Source: Anaspis maculata
Lineage: Eukaryota > Arthropoda > Insecta > Coleoptera > Scraptiidae
Direction: 5' to 3'
DNA length: 64,000 nt
NCBI GenBank assembly: GCA_949128115.1
Contig: OX421966.1
Span: 4,650,001 to 4,714,000 of the forward strand
In this document: piece by piece, positions 42,646 through 53,750 of the stretch
How the letters are laid out: every line of letters starts with the position of its first letter
Numbering within the stretch: the first letter of the stretch is position 1
Notes under the pieces: model-generated
The model's input: only the letters and a program-made list of their open reading frames with translations
What the model was told of the DNA's origin: nothing
Databases searched by the model: none
Position numbers and translations under genes: made by a program

Positions 42646-45338
42646 AATAAAGTGCTCGCCAATTGAAATGGTCCACCCAAAAAATACAGTCACATTCAAA
42701 GTGTCATAACTTTTGAATAAATAAACTATTTTGAATCTTTTTATGTTTTCTGATTAGCTCACGTATTGGACTACAACATGTCATGGACTATTTTTGGTAC
42801 AAGTGTTTTGTATCAATTATACAGGGCCGTCAATCAGGTACCGCAAAAATGGAAAAGTTTGAACAAGTCCCATTCCACAAAAAATAGTTTTTGGTTTTCT
42901 CCAAGTGTTTTAGGGAAGTTGTTATAACCATAACTCGAATCGTTTTTGAATTTTTTTGCCTATCTGCTTTAATTACAGGGTGATCTCAAAAATGTAACCT
43001 TTTAGTCTTGCAGTAATAACTTTATTCGTTGTTGGCCGATTTTAAAAAATGAGGGCTCTTGTTGAAGCTGAAGGCTCAGGTCAGGCGGATCGAGGATCAG
43101 AATTGACTTTAGATGAACATTCTGAAAAAGGAATTGAATCAAAAGTGACTCAAATGACAAACTTGCTAGAGGTCCGGTTTAGGAAAGGTATTAAACAAAT
43201 AACAACTAGTCTTCAAACAAACCATTCTTTCTGAACATTTCAAGGTGTATCTCATTTGTATGGGGCAAAAATTGTGGCATTGAATCCAAATCAGAAATGG
43301 ATGCTTCCAACGAAGAATACTGGACGTTTTTCACCTAAAAATAGACGTAACCTGGGTTACGAGGATCAGAACTGGTGCCTATCTCTTTAAATGTGAAGGA
43401 AACATTAAACAATAAGAAGGTAACCTAGGTTACGTGCATTTTCAGTCGAGGAAGGCCCAGTATTATCTTCTGGGAAGTGAATTTGTAAAATGGGTCCCGC
43501 ATCGACAATTTTCATCACTTAAATTCGGAAAATACCTCAAAATGTTCGGAAATAAAAGTCTGTTTGAAGACAAGTTGATTTTTATTCAGTTCTTTCCCGT
43601 GAACGTGATTTCTAAGGTGCTTCATATTTAGGTCACTTTTGATTCCTTCGCTTTTTCAAAAATTTTGTCTCCAGTCAGTTCCGATCCTCGCCGTTCCAGC
43701 CTTCTCATCTGAGTCTTAAGCTTCAACAAGGGTCCTTATTTTCCAAAATCGACCAACAATTGAAATAGATATAAATGCCAGACCAGAAGGTTGCATTTTT
43801 GAGATCACTGTGTAATTGGAGGAGATAGACTAAAGTTTTGAAAACTACCTCAAGGTATAGGAACAACATCTTCCCTAAAACACTTGGAAAAAACCAAAAC
43901 CCTTTTTGTGTGAAATGGGTCCAGTTTGAACTTTTCTATTTTTGCAGTACCTGATTGAGCGCCCTGTATAATTGATACGAAACACCTGTACCAAAAACGG
44001 CCCATGACATGTTGTAACCCAATCCGTGAGCTAATCAGAAAACAGAAAACAATTCAAAATAGTTCATTCATTCATAGTCCATCCGCTAGGTACTATTCTG
44101 TATTTTTTTAGAGGTCGAAGAGGTTTTTTTTGGAATTCCAATCAGTTAAGGTCCACAGAATCATATTTTTTTGGTGGCAACGCTCAAAAGTGGTGCGGTC
44201 ACCCTGTGCACCCCCATGGGGGCCAGCCCCCAGTTAATCGAATTTCAGTTCTGTAACTCGGAGGATCGACACAGAATTACAAAAAATTCAGGATGTCATG
44301 AAAAAACTCCCTCAAAAGTCATCCATAATGAAGATACAGCCCTTCAAGTTTCAAAAAAGGCGATTTCCGTGGAGGTACAATTTCCACAATTTTCAACCGA
44401 TAATGCTGAAAATTTGGCTAAGTTCCTCTGTAACAAGCATCTAGAAGGGGGAATTTCATTTTCTGGATAAATTGTCCAGTGGCGGAACAACTGGAAATTT
44501 TGACATAATGCCGTCCCGCCTCATTTCTCAAGTCCCTGGTCAACTTTGGACTCTGAAACTTTCACTATGTATCGAATACATTATTCAGCTACGATGTTCC
44601 CAGAAAAATCAAAAAAATTTGAACACAATTTTTTCATATAAAAAGAATACTAGGATATTCAGCTAAAAAAATTAAAGCAAATCCTCCTCTTCTATATTCA
44701 ACATTAAACCCAGAAACCAGCTCTGATTCTAATTTTTTTAGGAACATCGTAGCTGAACAATATATTCGATACATAGTGAAAGTTTCAGAGTTCAAAGTTG
44801 ACCAGGGACTTGAGAAATGAGGAGGGACGGCATTATGTCAAAATTTCCAGTTGCTCCGCCACTGGACAATTTATCCAGAAAATGAAATTCCCCCTTTTAG
44901 ATACTTGTTACAGAGGGGCCTAGCCAAATTTTCAGCAAAATCGGTTGAAAATTGTGGAAATTGTACCTCCACGGAAATCGCCTTTTTTGAAACTTGAAGG
45001 GCTGTATCTTCATTGTGGATGACTTTTGAGGGAGTTTTTTTTACGACATCCTGAATTTTTTTTAATTCTGTGTCGATTCTCCGAGTTACAGAACTGAAAT
45101 TCGATCAACTGGGGGCTGGCCCCCATGGGGGTGCACAAGGTGACCGCACCACTTTTGAGCGTTGCCACCAAAAAAATATGATTCTGTGGACCTCAACTGA
45201 TTGGAATTCCAAAACAAACCTTTTCGACCTCTAAAAAAATACAGAATTGTACCTAGCGGATGGACTATCAAGAGTTATGTCACTTTGAATGTGACTACAT
45301 TTTTTGGGTGGACCATTTCAATTGGCGAGCACTTCATG
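42646..45338. mobile_element. Palindromic element P1, AAGTGCTCGCCAATTG ends, interrupted by P2
   Basis: Left end AAGTGCTCGCCAATTGAAAT, then GGTCCACCCAAAAAAT; the inverse ends at about 45338. Arms match through TAACTTTTGAATAAATAAAC, CTGATTAGCTCACG and ACATGTCATGG (left) against 43930-44074 (right). They also match through an inner TATACAGGGC/GCCCTGTATA pair. The right arm is split by P2; joining across P2 restores the arm. No coding and no certain target duplication. Confidence 0.7.
44075..45267. mobile_element. Palindromic element P2, TAGTCCATCCGCTAGG ends, TSD TCA
   Basis: Left TAGTCCATCCGCTAGGTAC, right GTACCTAGCGGATGGACTA, flanked by TCA on both sides. It is inserted in the right arm of P1. 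The two halves are reverse complements around a centre near 44690, through GGTGCGGTCACC and CCATGGGGGCCAGCCCCC. Arm identity looks high. Open frames within (44171-44470) are by-products of the palindrome. Confidence 0.85.
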
Positions 45339-45679
45339 TACGGAAAACCTAAACCAGATGTGTCGGCTGTGGGCACATGCGCAGCGCGCCTGGGCGGAGA
45401 AAGACGTCTATTGACTTTTGCCAATACCTTCTGCAATACCTTTTTTGTTCATTTATATTTTTTTGCTGAAGAGTGTTTTTTCATTTTGTAGAGTGTTTAT
45501 TCATTTACTGTTAATATAATATCATGGTTTGTTATTAAAGTTTTTGAAAGGGCCCATATTCCACACCCTCTAGCTCAAGTTCAGAAATATGCACCATTTT
45601 ATTCAATTTTTTTCGATAAAAATATTTTTTGTTTTTGAAAAAATCAATGCTGGGGTTTTGTTGCTAAGTCCTCACACTG

Positions 45680-45846
45680 TATAGACAATACAAATAGAAA
45701 AGACCATATGTTGTCACGGATTTTTACGGTTGCGTAGGAACCAGGCGAGACAATCATTCAAAAAAAGGTTGGCTGATTTTTGATGCCCCAATATCCGTGA
45801 CGACGGTGGTGATAACATATGGTCTTCTCTATTTGTATTGTCTATA
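45680..45846. mobile_element. Short hairpin MITE, TAGACAATACAAATAG ends, copy 1
   Basis: Ends TATAGACAATACAAATAGA and the inverse TCTATTTGTATTGTCTATA; TA on both sides. The interior pairs through AAGACCATATGTTGTCACGG. A nearly identical copy lies at 57476-57643, so the family moved recently. Confidence 0.85.
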
Positions 45847-46031
45847 CGTAAACCTTTTTACGCAGCATCAGAAATGAAAAATCACAAAATAATGGAAAAA
45901 AAGCAAAATGGGGGCCCATATTCGGACCAGTTCCTCTACACATCCCCTTGGTAAATATTTGGAAATTTTCTGAAATATTCACAAGAAGACGTACCTATGC
46001 GCAGCTGTTGCACGTGCACGCATATTAATTA

Positions 46032-47770
46032 TACAGGGTCTTTTTTCAGCAATGCCACTATTCTGGAAGCTTCTGGTGAACAAAGTACGCAACTTTTTGA
46101 CAAGGGTATGGCAGCATCTTGTAGTCTACAGTTTCAAGTTTTGTTTGACACTACAACCATGGTTGGCAGTCATCAACTTCGTGTACACGGTGCCAAGAGC
46201 CCTCAAGTTGCGAATTTTTGGTTCTTCATTTTGAAATTCAAAATTCTCCTCCATTTCTGTACCAATGGGGTACTTGCCTAATTTTTTTTTATTGGCTTAA
46301 TCGATAGTATGGTTAAAAATAATGTACCCGTATTTTTTCTTTTTCCTAAATTCCCAAAATTGCGGCCGCAATGCGTGTTTTAAAAATATATTTGTGACGT
46401 CACAAATATATTAGATATAGAACATAGAAGGTCTCTTTTTCCTCGTTGGGTTGGCAATGATATAACGTCGCCAAGGTGCCGTTTTCAAACAACAAGATCT
46501 GAGTCTGACTGACAACGTCAAACCGCCGACCGTAATTTCTTCCTGTGCCCTTTTTTTTGCCTTTGACTGCTTTGATCGAGGCTTTGATCTACGCGGTAAG
46601 TACCTACTCGTTTTGTTCATTTCTTGTTCAATCTAACTAGTCTCTTTCTTTAGTCTTCAGTGCTGTCCACCTAAAAGCCTTTCGCATGTTTGTCACCCGT
46701 GCTCTGACCTGGCTGACCCTCGGCTTCATTTCGGACACCAGTGTTCCTGCTCCCCACATTTTATTTGAAGATCCATCGCGTCCTCCCCACATGGATCTCT
46801 TGTAGCTCTAAAGTATTACCTATCCGGAATTGTATGCCAATGATGAACCTATAAAAGCTCACTGTTCATTTTCAGCCTCTTATTTCTGTACTATTGGTGA
46901 TCCTCCAGATTTTCCCCTGGAAATAAATTATCTCGACTGAGACAGTGTTATAAGAGGTTTCTGGAGTCAGTTTCTTCGAAACCTTGTTCGACTTAATTGT
47001 CTAAATGCTCATGGTAAGAGAATTCGATAGAAAACCGGTTTTGCGATAGCATGTTCAAAATGACAGTGTCACAGTGACATCCCTGACATTCTTGATCATT
47101 CCATTGTCACACAGTGAAACCAACCCCACTCAAAATCCCTGTCCTGGCGCGAAGCTTTTAGGAGGATTTTTCAAATTCTTTTTTTCTGTAGAAAACGACG
47201 GGATTTTTGTGAAATTCTCAGTAGAGTCCCCTTATCACTTATACTAGCAATCAAAAGTATTTTTAGCTGAATCTATTCCATTGGCAAGTACCCCATTCCC
47301 TTGAAACTGGTGACAAATTGAAACCTAGAATTTGAATTTTGATACGGTGAAAGTTGTCTTCGTGCAACTTCAGAGTGATGGCCGCCGTTTCTCAAAAAAG
47401 TCTTCAATCAGAAATGCAGTGCTCGGCGGGTGTCACAGAATCTCGAAACGTAACTTCAGTGCAGATATTTTTGATTCTCTTCTCAAGCTAACGAATATCC
47501 CTGATTACGTCTGTGAATACCTGGTCTTTGAGAATGCCTACAAAGAAAAAACAGAGCGACTTTTCAACACTGTTTCCTTCTATGGCCAAGCACAACATTT
47601 TGTTCTGTCGCACCGTGCAAACAAAGTTGATGGCTGACAACTGTGATTGTAGTGTCAAACAAAACTTGAAACTATAAGTTACAAGATGCTGGTATGCCCC
47701 TGTTGATAAGTTTCTTACTTCGCCTGTCAGAAGCCATTCAAATGATGACATCCATAAAAAAGACCCTGTA
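46032..47770. mobile_element. TIR element, CAGGGTCTTTTTT ends, TSD TA, containing W3
   Basis: Left TA-CAGGGTCTTTTTTCAGC, right inverse ending AAAAAAGACCCTG-TA. Arms match through AGTTTCAAGTTTTGTTTGAC and its inverse near 47655-47675. A 1-kb MITE (W3) sits in the middle. No transposase. Confidence 0.75.
46267..47294. mobile_element. MITE W3, GGGGTACTTGCC ends (1028 bp)
   Basis: Starts GGGGTACTTGCC and ends GGCAAGTACCCC, AT on both sides. The left part shares ACCCGTATTTTTTC and GCGGCCGCAA blocks with W2 at 15747-16282; the right 90 bases equal W1. It contains a perfect palindrome centred on TGACGTCA near 46398 (ATATATTTGTGACGTCACAA and on). No protein recognised. Confidence 0.75.
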
Positions 47771-47774
47771 GATT

Positions 47775-48700
47775 TGATATTTATCGATAGCTGTTTATAA
47801 GCTGGTTCTATTCTGTGCTTTCCATGGCACGACTGAAATGACTATAGGCGATTTACATTCAAAAAACGCCACCTGGTGTAGAGCTCGGTACTTGATCGTC
47901 GAGGACGTTTTTGGGAGAAACACATACTCCGAGGTCTAGTAGCCTAGGTGGGCACTAGTGGATACCTGGAATACCCACATCAATAACATGAAATTTGACA
48001 AGTAGGAATGATGTAAAAGGGGGTTTGTTGTTGTGTCCCGTTTTTGATCTTGTGGTTGGTGTATTCAGCAGGCTAGTAGTAGATTTAGTTCCAGAGGTGA
48101 AAGGCTGGAAGATTGCGCTATCAGCAATGCATTACATGGCAAGTGCGGTGGGAAAATTGCGACTGGTGGCTGTTACATCACACCTTCCGCAGGCAGGTGC
48201 AAGCATGGTATGCTGCTTTGCCAGTAGCGCAGTTAGTAGCTCTCGCCACTGCGATTAGTGCCATTTCTGCCATTTATTGCCTGCTGATTGATCCCTCAAT
48301 CTCAAATGGGTCACAAAGCGAGCCTAAACCTTGGTGTCAGTGCGGGGACACAACACACGTTTGCGTCCCAATTACAATGGTAGCGAACTGTGAAATATAG
48401 AATGCGAATCTCCATGCGAGGTTTAAGCAGGAAATCTTGAGAAAAAGGAGATTGACAACGCAGCCAGCCCAAATGATTTACCTGTTTACTCATTTTCAGA
48501 TGAAACGAGTCTTGATGGACCGGTGACAATGGAGAGAAGAGCTATCTTCACTAGTGGTCAAATTTTTCGACCAACTGTTTGACAGTGTTAACGGGGGAGC
48601 ACTGGAAAGATTCTTCGATGTGGAGTTTCAAAAGAATCTGCTCACACTACATTTTGGCCAACAGCCATTACCAATTTGAAAAATATGTATTTTTAGAAAA
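47775..48700. other. No gene supported; possible decayed upstream part of the P-type transposase
   Basis: Short open frames at 47995-48258 and 48113-48400 show no clear family motif. Given the transposase C-terminus just downstream, this may be its degraded 5' half, but nothing diagnostic (THAP C2CH motif or catalytic core) was seen. Confidence 0.4.
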
Positions 48701-48703
48701 GCG

Positions 48704-49606
48704 GCTATCGCAAAAAGTTTATTCCACCAAGCCTGAAGAATTGGATCTGCACAATTGAAGGAGTTCTAGAAGTTTGGAGAACACTTCAAAAATGCAAAGC
48801 AAAATTCTTTCTCCCACGAGCCTTCAACCAAGAGCCATTAGAAAACTTTTTTGGTCAAATTAGACAGCACGGGAGCAGAAACATTAACCTTACTTGCACT
48901 AACTTCAGAAATTATTTCAATACACTTCTTGTCAATAACTTCGTTTCACCTCATTCAGTGGCGTCAAACTGTGAAGATATATTCACCCCAGATAAGTACT
49001 TGACCCAATTAAAAGGATTTTTGACACAAGATATAGATCAAGTCAATAACCAAAATTCATTGACCATTGACGCACTAAACATCCCGAGACAGACCCTTGC
49101 TAGAGATATAGACACCGCTAGTATTGGGTATGTCTCGGGATTCATAAGCAAAAAAGTTCTGGCTAAATTCAAGTGCAAATTTTGTCGTATCCATATTTTG
49201 AGCAGTAATAAAAATGAAATCATACACAACCTTACAGACTCGAAGGAATTCCAGGTCCATAGGCGGTTAAAATATTGTACACCACTTTTTGTTGCAAGCA
49301 TCACAAAATGTTATAATACAGTTAAATTTTTGTTGGGTGAAATCCATACATTTGGCTTGAAGAACAAAAAAAAAATACATATGCGAGTATGTTATAAGAA
49401 ATGTAGAATTTAGTTTCATCTGCGAGCATAAGGATGAAATAATTAAATTCATTGTTAGTAATTTCGTTAAACTGCTGCTGTTTAATTGGACCAGAGGTGT
49501 GAATAGGGTTATCAACGGTAGAGACTGCAGGACTTCAAACTACACTGATCCAACTTTTATTAGCGCTAAAAAAATGTATATGAAGAGATTAAAAAGACCA
49601 TCATGA
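48704..49606 (+). pseudogene. P-element-type (THAP9-like) transposase, C-terminal remnant
   Basis: The frame is open from an acceptor-like TATTTTTAG at 48696-48704. It reads FFLPRAFNQEPLENFFGQIR, QHGSRNINLTCTNFRNYF, LLVNNFVSPHSVASNCE and, after a gap, ASIGYVSGFISKKVLAKFKC with a CKFC pair. The LNQDxLENFFGxIR helix is characteristic of P-element and THAP9 transposases and carries a catalytic acidic residue. An A-run near 49370 shifts the frame; the other frame then continues FICEHKDEIIKFIVSNFV and ends at a stop at 49604-49606, probably the true C-terminus. The N-terminal THAP domain and GTP-binding region are missing. Inactive remnant of a cut-and-paste transposon. Confidence 0.75.
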
Positions 49607-49609
49607 TTA

Positions 49610-51140
49610 AATGTGTTGACAAAATGTTTCATCCCTATTTTGTTGGAAAAGCCCTCATTTCAATATTGTTCATAATTATTGGTGTGAAGGAACTGCCATA
49701 GACCTATAGATATAGAACTCAATGTTGTGCAAACGGTTATTATTACTCCCAGAATACAAATTTTATACTTAAAATACCTATAATACACCAACATTTATTT
49801 AATTCCAGATGAAACCAGTTTTATCAAATTGATCATTATGGATGAAAGATCAACAGCACCGAACAAGAATGATGAATTTCTCGAACCAACTTCTCAACAG
49901 CAATGGTTCATTCGACCAACCTGAAAAATGTCTGCGCAGCATCAAATCACAGAAATCGAGTTGAATTAGAATAGTCATCATAGCAGCGTTATGAAAAATG
50001 AAATCCAACGTTCTTGCTTCCCTACATCCGCCAACCAAGCTCCACCAGGTGTTATACAATCTTGAATTCCAAAGAAGCGTCTAAAAATACATTAGGAAAT
50101 TTTGCATAAATGTGAAGAATGTATCAGAAAACCAAAAACATGATTCCAATACAATGTTTTATTCAAGTTACCTATGTATTTAATTGAGCATGTGAAATGA
50201 TTGATGAAATTTGCTCTCAACATTTTGCAATACCAATATATGGAAAGTACTATAAGGATCGATGATCGATGATAGTATTGACCAGATGTTGAGCGAATTT
50301 GATCAATCATCAAGTATCAGTATCGTGAAAAAAGTATCTAGAACAGGGGTTTGAATTTCGCGCCACTCAAATTTTGGTTGACGAACATTTCACAAGGGAG
50401 CGCAGAATGCAGTTTCAAATATATGACAGTGTTGCCATTCTATACCTTGCTTATCTATGATTGACAAGACAGCAAAGTGACAGTTTTGACGTGCCTCCAA
50501 TTGACGTAACTGCCGACGTTGCCGGACGGCAACTTACACCTTTTCTAACAATTAACTCCCTTAATCGTCCTCTACGAATCAGCCATTTTCCCCAAGAAGG
50601 TCAATCGCCTATAGGAAGAAACATGAAAATTTCACTTTGTAATTCATTTTTTTGATAATAGGGCAATACTAAAATTGACTGTTATTCACTAAAATGTACC
50701 AAACATTTACCACATTTACAAACATTTATCAAATATTCACCAACATTTACCAAATATTTACAAACATTTTCCAAATATTAACCAACATTTACCAAACATT
50801 TACAAACATTTACTCGAACTTGTACACCCCTCGGATACAATAAATAATTGACCGGGAACAATTTGTGTTCTGATGGTGTTTTATCCAGTTCAAGCGTTGG
50901 TTCAATGTTGGATTTTCACTTTTTATCAAATTCCGTTGTCATTGAAGCAGTTGGATTTGTATTTGTATTTGAATTGGTCAAGTGGAAAATACAACACCAA
51001 TAGTATGAAATAAATTGCTAATATGGGCCGATATGAATTTCCCAGTGCCGCGCAATTCTAGTTTGGCTCCCGTTCGCTTGATGGCGCTAGTAACTTGGCT
51101 CCACCTTCTAACATGGCCGTTACAGTTATATTGTGCTTGT
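49610..51140. other. Non-coding with a small AT-rich minisatellite
   Basis: No gene recognised. The only structure is the short tandem array at 50694-50820. Confidence 0.5.
50694..50820. repeat. Tandem repeat, (AACATTTACCAA)n type
   Basis: Roughly ten copies of a 12-13 base unit alternating AAACATTTACCA and AAATATTCACCAAC or ACAAACATTT. Simple sequence; no function inferred. Confidence 0.85.
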
Positions 51141-51148
51141 AATGCTTG

Positions 51149-52699
51149 TACAGGATGGTCCATCCTAGCGTAATTATCCCATAGCGGTCTTACCGTTCAA
51201 GATAGAGAAAAAGATGTAGGAAAAAAATTATATGGTTTGATGAGACCCAAAACCTAAAATTATTTACAGCTATACAGGATGTCCCATTTTGACGGGATTA
51301 ACGAAACGTCAATTTTTTTCAAATGGAACACCCTATATTTTTTTACATTTTCATGTTCAACTTTTTCAACTGTCTCATGCCTGTATTTTTGTTTTTCAAT
51401 TGTGTGGCAGTGCTACCAACTAAAAATTAAAAGCTAAAGAAAATCGCATTTTCACAGTTTTCTTAGAAAAATCGCAGCGGCCTTGCTTTTCAAAACTAAG
51501 AGATGAAACTTGACATGGTGATAGTCAAGTCAAAGACCAATATCCCAATGTCAAAAAATTGAGATTTCTTGATACAGAGCGTTCACAAAAAAAACATCAA
51601 ACTTCATAATTTTCAAAGTATCATAACTCATTTTTTTTCAAATAGCATGCCCCTAATTTTATAACGTTATCTGATAGCTTTTTTAATCCTCTTTCATTTT
51701 TACCAGGGGTACCTTACCCTTAAACTTCATTTTTCCCGAGATAATCGGAAATTTTCACAGAATTTGCTGTTTTTCTTGTTTTTTTTTCAAAAATTGAGTT
51801 GGCCGTGATGAATGATAGACAAGCCAAATAGTACGCAACTCTCAGTTAGTCAGTTTGAATATTGTCGAACAAAGAGAAATGATTTTACGCGAGAGGAAAT
51901 AATTGATATGGTAATAATCCAGATATCCAGGATCCCACTTTGTTTTCTTTTTGCGTTGAAGCCATTTTTTTTGTTCGACAGTATTCAGACTGACTAACTG
52001 ACAGCTGCGTATCATTTGGCTGGCCTTTCATTCATCACGGCCAACTCAATTTTTGAAAAAACCAAAAAAATTGCAAATTTTATGAAAATTCCCGATTATC
52101 TCGAAAAAAATTAAGTTTAAGGGTAAGGTCCCCCTGGTGAAAATGAAAGAGGATAAAAAAAGCTATCAGATAACGTTATAAAATTAGGGGCATGCCATTT
52201 GAAAAAAATGAGTTATGATACTTTGAAAATTATGAAGTTTGATGTCTTTTTTGTGAACGCCCTGTATCAAGAAATCCTAATTTTTTGACATTGGGATATT
52301 GGTCTTTGACTTGACTATCACCATGTCAAGTTTCATCTCTTAGTTTTGAAAAGCAAGGCCGCTACGATTTTTCTAAAAAAACTGTAAAAATGCATTTTTT
52401 TTAGTTTCAAGTTTTTAGTTGGTAGCACTGCTACACAATTGAAAAACAAAAAAACAGGCATAAGACAGTTGAAAAAGTTCAACATGAAAATGCGAAATAA
52501 TATAGGGTGTTCTATTTTAAAAAATTGACGTTTTATTATTCCCGTCAAAATGGGACACCTGTATAGCTAAAAATAATTTTAGGTTATAGGTCTCATCAAA
52601 CCATATAACTTTTCTCTTACATCTTTTTCTCTATCTTGAACGGTAAGACCGCTATGGGATAATTACGCTAGGATCGAGGCTAGGATGGACCATCCCGTA
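51149..52699. mobile_element. Long palindromic MITE, CAGGATGGTCCATCC ends, TSD TA
   Basis: Left TA-CAGGATGGTCCATCCTAGCG, right inverse ending GGATGGACCATCCCG-TA. Arms of about 0.75 kb pair almost throughout (ATCTTGAACGGTAAGACCGC, AATAGCATGCCCCTAATTT and others). The centre is near 51920. It abuts the next MITE directly at 52700. No coding. Confidence 0.85.
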
Positions 52700-53458
52700 T
52701 ACAGGATTATTCAAAAGTCCGGAATAAAATTCATAATTTTTTCCATATTTATTTCGAAGAAAACGCTCGAAGAGGTCGATTTCTAAAAACGGTAAGCCGT
52801 TTTTTCATGACACGTGTTATGTTCTACCGTCAACCCCCTAACCCCAAGCCACCCTTAGTATATTTTTTTAAATGGCACCCTATGGCTTGTGGGGGCTCGT
52901 TGGAAAGCTTGTCAAAAACTCTATTTAGATCTACCATTGAAAATTAGATCGGACGCTTCACTTCACCTTCAACTTCACCATGAAGTTTTGAGAAACCCCA
53001 GTTTTACTTAACAGTCCGCAACAAAATTCATAATTTCTTACCATATTTTTTCAGAAAGAAAACGCTCGAACAGGTCGATTTCTAAGAACGGTAAGCCGTT
53101 TTTTTATGACACGTGTCATGTTCTACCGTCAACCCCCTAGCCCCAAACCACCCTTAGTTTTTTTTTCAAATGGCACCCTATGGCTTGTGGGGGCTCGTTG
53201 AAAAGCTTGTCAAAAACTCTATTCAGATCTACCATTGAAAATTAGATCGGACGCTTCACCATAAAGTCACCACCACAAGCCATAGGGTGTGCCATTTGAA
53301 AAAAAATACTAAGGGTGGCTTGGGGTTAGGGGGTTGACAGTAGAACATGACACGTGACGGCTTACCGTTTTCAGAAATCGACCTGTTCGAGCGTTTTTTC
53401 CGAAATAAATATGGAAAAAAGTTATGAATTTTATTCCGGACTTTTAAATAACCCTGTA
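52700..53458. mobile_element. MITE K1, CAGGATTATTCAAAAGTCC ends, TSD TA
   Basis: Left TA-CAGGATTATTCAAAAGTCC then GGAATAAAATTCATAA; right inverse ends GACTTTTAAATAACCCTG-TA. It carries a second left-arm-like segment at about 53010, so it has two left arms and one right arm. It lies about 290 bases upstream of the zinc-finger start codon. The related copy K2 interrupts that gene. Confidence 0.85.
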
Positions 53459-53654
53459 TGTGATATGTGCCACTGCCACTGCCACGACTACCTCACTCCC
53501 ACAGCTCACTCCATATTTTGCGATCTTCGGTCGGTGTGGAGTTTACAGCTGTTTTGTTTTTATTTGTTCGTGAAATTGCTCGAAAAATTGTCTACTTCTA
53601 ACTCGTAGGTACCTCTTGCCGCTGAAATCACTTTCCAATTTGTAGTCACAAAAT

Positions 53655-53732
53655 GTAAGTTGCCGGTGGATGCTTTGGACACATTCGAGGACAAGTTTCT
53701 GTTCATTATAGATATTTCCGCGTTATTTCAGG
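53655..53732 (+). promoter_or_regulatory. Probable 5' UTR intron of the zinc-finger gene
   Basis: Donor AAAT/GTAAGTTG at about 53655 and acceptor TTATTTCAG/GTTAGAGCC ending at about 53732, 18 bases before the ATG. Both sites are strong and the 78-base length is typical of insect introns. The first exon would start near 53560-53640. Confidence 0.6.
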
Positions 53733-53750
53733 TTAGAGCCACCGCCCAAA

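Noticed and set aside
44171..45491. Open frames in the P2 palindrome
   Set aside because: They mirror each other across the inverted repeat and encode no known domain.
50694..50820. CRISPR-like array
   Set aside because: Units are 12-13 bases without spacers; simple AT-rich minisatellite in eukaryotic DNA.
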